This document shows positions 61,400 to 64,000 of a stretch of 64,000 bases of DNA, in pieces. This DNA comes from Desulfurispira natronophila. GTDB taxonomy: Bacteria > Chrysiogenota > Chrysiogenetes > Chrysiogenales > Chrysiogenaceae. The translations under genes were made by a program, and so were the position numbers. Where the stretch lies: positions 62,001 to 126,000 of the forward strand of contig NZ_JACHID010000001.1 of assembly GCF_014203025.1 (NCBI RefSeq). Reading direction: 5' to 3'. The notes under the pieces were generated by a model, which worked only from the letters and a program-made list of their open reading frames with translations, made no database searches and was not told the DNA's origin. Within the stretch, counting starts at the first letter, position 1. Each line of letters opens with the position of its first letter.

Positions 61400-61610
61400 G
61401 AAGAGAGACCCCATAGGTGTTTGATTTTCATGAGCGGTAAATGGTGAAGCTCCAACTTGGATGCCTTCCTGGAGGTACTAGCAATCATCCTGGATGGCCG
61501 TTAAAAAAGTGCCGGTATTTTTTTAGCCAGTTGGTTGGGTTTTTATCGATCGAAACTGGGAAGGGAAGAAGCATCGTGCGGTTATGAGAGGCTTTGCACG
61601 AGATATGTTA

Positions 61611-61627
61611 TTGGCATGACTATTGCT
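61611..61627 (+). promoter_or_regulatory. sigma54 (RpoN) promoter
   Basis: TTGGCATGACTATTGCT matches the -24/-12 consensus YTGGCACGRNNNTTGCW at all but one position (T for C). The spacing of GG and GC is exact. It lies in non-coding DNA. Transcription would start near 61638. Confidence 0.65.
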
Positions 61628-61637
61628 TGATTGTAGC

Positions 61638-61728
61638 GAGATAGGGTCTGCCAACAGCGCTTTCATAATGACCTGATGTCTCCTTCTCTTCCTCTTTCCC
61701 CGCCTTCTCACAAAGGTGGGGTTTTTTT
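61638..61728 (+). ncRNA. candidate small RNA (about 90 nt) from the sigma54 promoter
   Basis: The interval runs from the predicted start of the sigma54 promoter to the end of the T-run of the terminator. It has no usable open reading frame. The single-stranded middle is pyrimidine-rich (CTCCTTCTCTTCCTCTTT), a type of sequence that could pair with ribosome sites. It matches no RNA family that I recognise. It is called from promoter and terminator only. Confidence 0.45.
61698..61728 (+). terminator. rho-independent terminator
   Basis: CCCCGCCTT and AAGGTGGGG form a 9-base stem (one G-T pair) around a 6-base loop and are followed by seven T. Confidence 0.88.
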
Positions 61729-61926
61729 GTTTGCGATAACAATATTACCTGGCGTAAGCAATAAGTACGATTGTCCGGTTGGCAAGATCGTAATGCACGC
61801 TGACACCGGGGATATCTTTGAGAAGCGCATCAGGATAAAATCATTAAAAGTGAGGAGTAGCTCACCCATGCCAACCACAAGAGCGCTTATGTCATCGAAA
61901 CATATTACTTGCGACAGGAGATATAG

Positions 61927-63642
61927 ATGAAATCCACTGAGCAACAGTTCCTTAAAGAGCTTGACGATAAACTGTGGAAGGCTGCCGATAAACTGCGGGC
62001 TAACCTGGACGCTGCCAACTATAAGCACGTGGTACTGGGCCTGATTTTCCTGAAGTATGTCTCAGATGCCTTTGAAGAGCGTCAGGAGGAACTGCTGGAA
62101 TTGTTCCAGTCTGACCGTGAAGACAACATCTACTTTTTGCCCCGTGAAGACTACGACAGCGACGAAGAGTACCAGCAGGCACTGGATGAAGAACTGGAGC
62201 TGCTGGACTACTACCGCGAGGCCAACGTATTCTGGGTGCCTAAGGCAGCCCGCTGGAGTACATTGAAGAAAAAGGCCGTTCTGCCAGTAGGCACGGTACT
62301 GTGGCAGGACGATGCCGGTAAAGATGTCAAGCTGCGCTCAGTATCCTGGCTGATTGACAATGCCTTGGAAGAGATTGAGAAGAGTAATGCCAAACTCAAG
62401 GGCATCCTCAACCGCATCAGCCAGTACCAGCTGGAGAACGACAAACTCATTGGTCTCATCAATACCTTCTCCGACACCTCATTTACCAAACCCGTATACG
62501 GCGGCCAGAAGCTGCAGCTGCACAGCAAGGATATTCTCGGCCATGTGTACGAGTACTTTCTGGGCCAATTTGCCCTGGCCGAAGGCAAGCAGGGTGGTCA
62601 GTACTACACCCCCAAAAGCATCGTCACCCTGATTGTAGAGATGCTGCAGCCTTACTCCGGGCGAGTGTATGATCCGGCCATGGGCTCCGGCGGGTTCTTT
62701 GTCTCCAGCGACAAGTTCATCGAAGAGCATGCCAGGGAGCAGCACTACGACGCCAGTGAACAGAAAAAGCATATTTCTGTGTACGGTCAGGAGTCCAATC
62801 CCACCACCTGGAAACTGGCCGCCATGAACATGGCTATCCGCGGCATAGATTTCAACTTCGGTAAAAAGAACGCCGACACCTTTCTGGATGATCAGCACCC
62901 GGACCTGCGCGCCGACTTTGTCATGGCCAACCCGCCCTTCAACATGAAGGACTGGTGGAGCGAATCCCTGAGTGAGGACAGCCGCTGGAAATACGGCACG
63001 CCACCCAAGGGCAACGCCAACTTCGCCTGGGTGCAGCACATGATTCACCACATGGCCCCCACGGGCAGCATGGCCCTGCTGCTGGCCAACGGCTCCATGA
63101 GCTCCAACACCAACAACGAAGGCGAAATCCGCAAACGTCTGGTGGAAGAAGACCTGGTAGAGTGCATGGTCGCCCTGCCGGGGCAACTGTTTACCAACAC
63201 CCAGATTCCCGCCTGCATATGGTTTTTGACCAAGGACAAAGCCAACGGCTTGGTGCTGAGTGAACAGAAGCGTGATCGCAGCGGCCATTTTCTCTTTATC
63301 GATGCAAGAAACCTCGGATATATGCGCGACCGAGTACTGCGCGACTTCACACCCGAAGACATCGCCAAAATTACCGACACCCTCCACGCCTGGCAGCATG
63401 GCGAAGGCTACGAAGACATCCCCGGCTACTGCAAATCCGCCAGCCTGGACGAAATCAAAAAGCATGATTTTGTGCTGACACCAGGGCGCTATGTGGGGGC
63501 TCAGGAGCAGGAGGACGACGGCGAACCCTTTGCCGACAAGATGGCCCGGTTAACCGGCCAACTGAAAAAGCAGTTCGCCGAAAGCGACCGGCTGGAGGCG
63601 GAGATAAAACGAAACCTCGGGGGCCTGGGCTATGAGCTCTGA
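61927..63642 (+). CDS. hsdM: type I restriction-modification system methyltransferase subunit
   Basis: This is a 571-residue N6-adenine DNA methyltransferase subunit. The N-terminal HsdM domain (about residues 10-160) has NYKHVVLGLIFLKYVSDAFE. The methylase core follows, with the SAM-binding DPAMGSGGFFVSS (about 251) and catalytic ANPPFNMKDWW (about 337). The sequence GGQYYTPKSIVTLIVEML is standard for HsdM. ATG 61927 has AGGAGAT upstream. Its composition is visibly more GC-rich than the flanking genes, which suggests transfer. It overlaps the following gene by 11 bases. Confidence 0.95.
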   Translation: MKSTEQQFLKELDDKLWKAADKLRANLDAANYKHVVLGLIFLKYVSDAFEERQEELLELFQSDREDNIYFLPREDYDSDEEYQQALDEELELLDYYREANVFWVPKAARWSTLKKKAVLPVGTVLWQDDAGKDVKLRSVSWLIDNALEEIEKSNAKLKGILNRISQYQLENDKLIGLINTFSDTSFTKPVYGGQKLQLHSKDILGHVYEYFLGQFALAEGKQGGQYYTPKSIVTLIVEMLQPYSGRVYDPAMGSGGFFVSSDKFIEEHAREQHYDASEQKKHISVYGQESNPTTWKLAAMNMAIRGIDFNFGKKNADTFLDDQHPDLRADFVMANPPFNMKDWWSESLSEDSRWKYGTPPKGNANFAWVQHMIHHMAPTGSMALLLANGSMSSNTNNEGEIRKRLVEEDLVECMVALPGQLFTNTQIPACIWFLTKDKANGLVLSEQKRDRSGHFLFIDARNLGYMRDRVLRDFTPEDIAKITDTLHAWQHGEGYEDIPGYCKSASLDEIKKHDFVLTPGRYVGAQEQEDDGEPFADKMARLTGQLKKQFAESDRLEAEIKRNLGGLGYEL

Positions 63643-64000
63643 ACACCCGCTCTGGGACGAAATCCAACAGGGCGAAGGTAAAACTCTGGAGTTTAAGCAG
63701 CAACTGCCCAAGGGCGACCAACTGGCAAAAACCCTGATTGCCTTTGCCAACACCAGTGGTGGCAAGCTGATCATCGGAGTGAATGATCAGCGTGAGGTAG
63801 TCGGCCTGCAAGGCGACGAGTTTGATCTGATGGATCAGATTCCCTCCATGCTCTACAGCCAATGCCAGCCAACGTTGTTACCGAACATCTACCTGGAAAC
63901 CCTGGAAGACAAAACCCTGATCGTGGTGCAGGTGCATCGGGGCAGCCAACTGCCCTATCACCTGAAAAGCCATGGCCGGGACGAAGGCGTGTATGTGCGC
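63632..64000 (+). CDS. AlbA_2 (Schlafen-type) DNA-binding domain protein, N-terminal part
   Basis: The window ends after 123 codons. ATG 63632 lies inside the last codons of hsdM. The visible sequence contains GEGKTLEFKQQLPKG, IAFANTSGGKLIIGVND and a later VVQVHRGSQLPYHLKSHG, the pattern of the AlbA_2/Schlafen putative DNA-binding domain. Such proteins are often encoded between hsdM and hsdS as accessory members of type I restriction loci. The C-terminal part and the hsdS and hsdR genes would lie beyond the window. Confidence 0.85.
   Translation, partial: MSSEHPLWDEIQQGEGKTLEFKQQLPKGDQLAKTLIAFANTSGGKLIIGVNDQREVVGLQGDEFDLMDQIPSMLYSQCQPTLLPNIYLETLEDKTLIVVQVHRGSQLPYHLKSHGRDEGVYVR

Larger units (their letters stand above)
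61400..61926. other. 527-base intergenic region before hsdM
   Basis: There is no coding frame of note. The region holds a sigma54-type promoter (61611-61627), a strong terminator (61698-61728) and, between them, about 60 bases of unknown transcript. The stretch 61730-61926 then leads to hsdM and is AT-rich. The part 61400-61600 shows nothing I can name. Confidence 0.6.

Noticed and set aside
62479-63465. Long open frame of about 328 codons antisense to hsdM
   Set aside because: Codon-bias shadow of a GC-rich gene. It has no ribosome site and no recognisable domain, and hsdM on the other strand is certain.
1-64000. CRISPR arrays, rRNA genes, complete insertion sequences, replication origin
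   Set aside because: I scanned for direct repeats with regular spacers, rRNA signatures, transposase motifs and DnaA-box clusters and found none that I could support.

Overview
The window is about 64 kb of bacterial chromosome of intermediate GC. It is read almost entirely as compact protein-coding genes, with one tRNA and no rRNA, CRISPR array, complete insertion sequence or prophage. Content points to an anaerobic or microaerophilic, motile, respiring Gram-negative bacterium. The evidence is an MsbA-type lipid A flippase, two lipoproteins (one a lipocalin), a five-haem periplasmic cytochrome, a Tat-exported molybdopterin oxidoreductase of the polysulfide/thiosulfate reductase type with its FeS subunit, TorD-like chaperone and periplasmic rhodaneses, haemerythrin-tailed chemoreceptors, and a PerR-like peroxide regulator. 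A deep-branching sulfur, arsenate or selenate respirer (Chrysiogenota-like, or a deltaproteobacterial relative) fits, but that is inference and no marker gene here settles it.

Layout. 0-4 kb: msbA, two small genes and radA. 4.7-10.2 kb: a five-gene signalling cluster (pseudo-receiver/histidine-kinase-like protein, EAL-like/HDOD protein, FapA-like protein, lone receiver, FIST protein). 10.4-13.2 kb: a palindromic repeat, a chemoreceptor, a decayed receiver and the remnant of a histidine kinase. 13.3-18.5 kb (minus strand): PAS/zinc-finger protein, HWRQP-type kinase, S24-type repressor, EAL-like/HDOD protein and HD-GYP protein. 18.8-23.4 kb: a giant CheB-CheR-PAS-kinase-receiver-Hpt protein. 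23.6-30.7 kb: mixed genes (lipoprotein, TehA/SLAC1-like channel, OmpR-type regulator, SDR/DUF2867 protein, multihaem cytochrome, CheX, lipocalin). 30.8-41.4 kb: a large signalling cluster (PhnD-like binding protein, two HxWxQP kinases, receiver, B12-binding protein, third kinase, orphan protein, receiver-PAS protein). 41.5-51.7 kb: housekeeping (perR-like, nadD, proA, proB, tRNA-Gln, rimO, DUF502, GATase plus amidoligase, pepA, dut). 51.8-57.6 kb: ferredoxin, then the rhodanese/PsrBA/TorD operon. 57.9-61.4 kb: two paralogous MCP-haemerythrin receptors. 61.6-61.7 kb: a candidate sigma54-driven small RNA. 61.9-64.0 kb: start of a type I restriction-modification locus.

How it works together. Roughly half of the window is signal transduction. 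The kinase and EAL/HDOD genes occur as two collinear copies. The 14.8-17.9 kb copy has an intact kinase. The 4.7-7.2 kb copy has lost the ATP-binding boxes of its kinase and further EAL residues, yet remains in an uninterrupted, translationally coupled gene cluster. This suggests a repurposed signalling cassette. In the sulfur locus the lipoprotein with three rhodanese domains is well placed to deliver sulfane sulfur to PsrA, as Sud does in Wolinella. The divergently transcribed haemerythrin receptors would steer cells by oxygen. The best leads for something undescribed are the duplicated kinase/S24/EAL-HDOD cassette, the small RNA between a sigma54 promoter and a strong terminator, and the B12-binding sensor coupled to a kinase.
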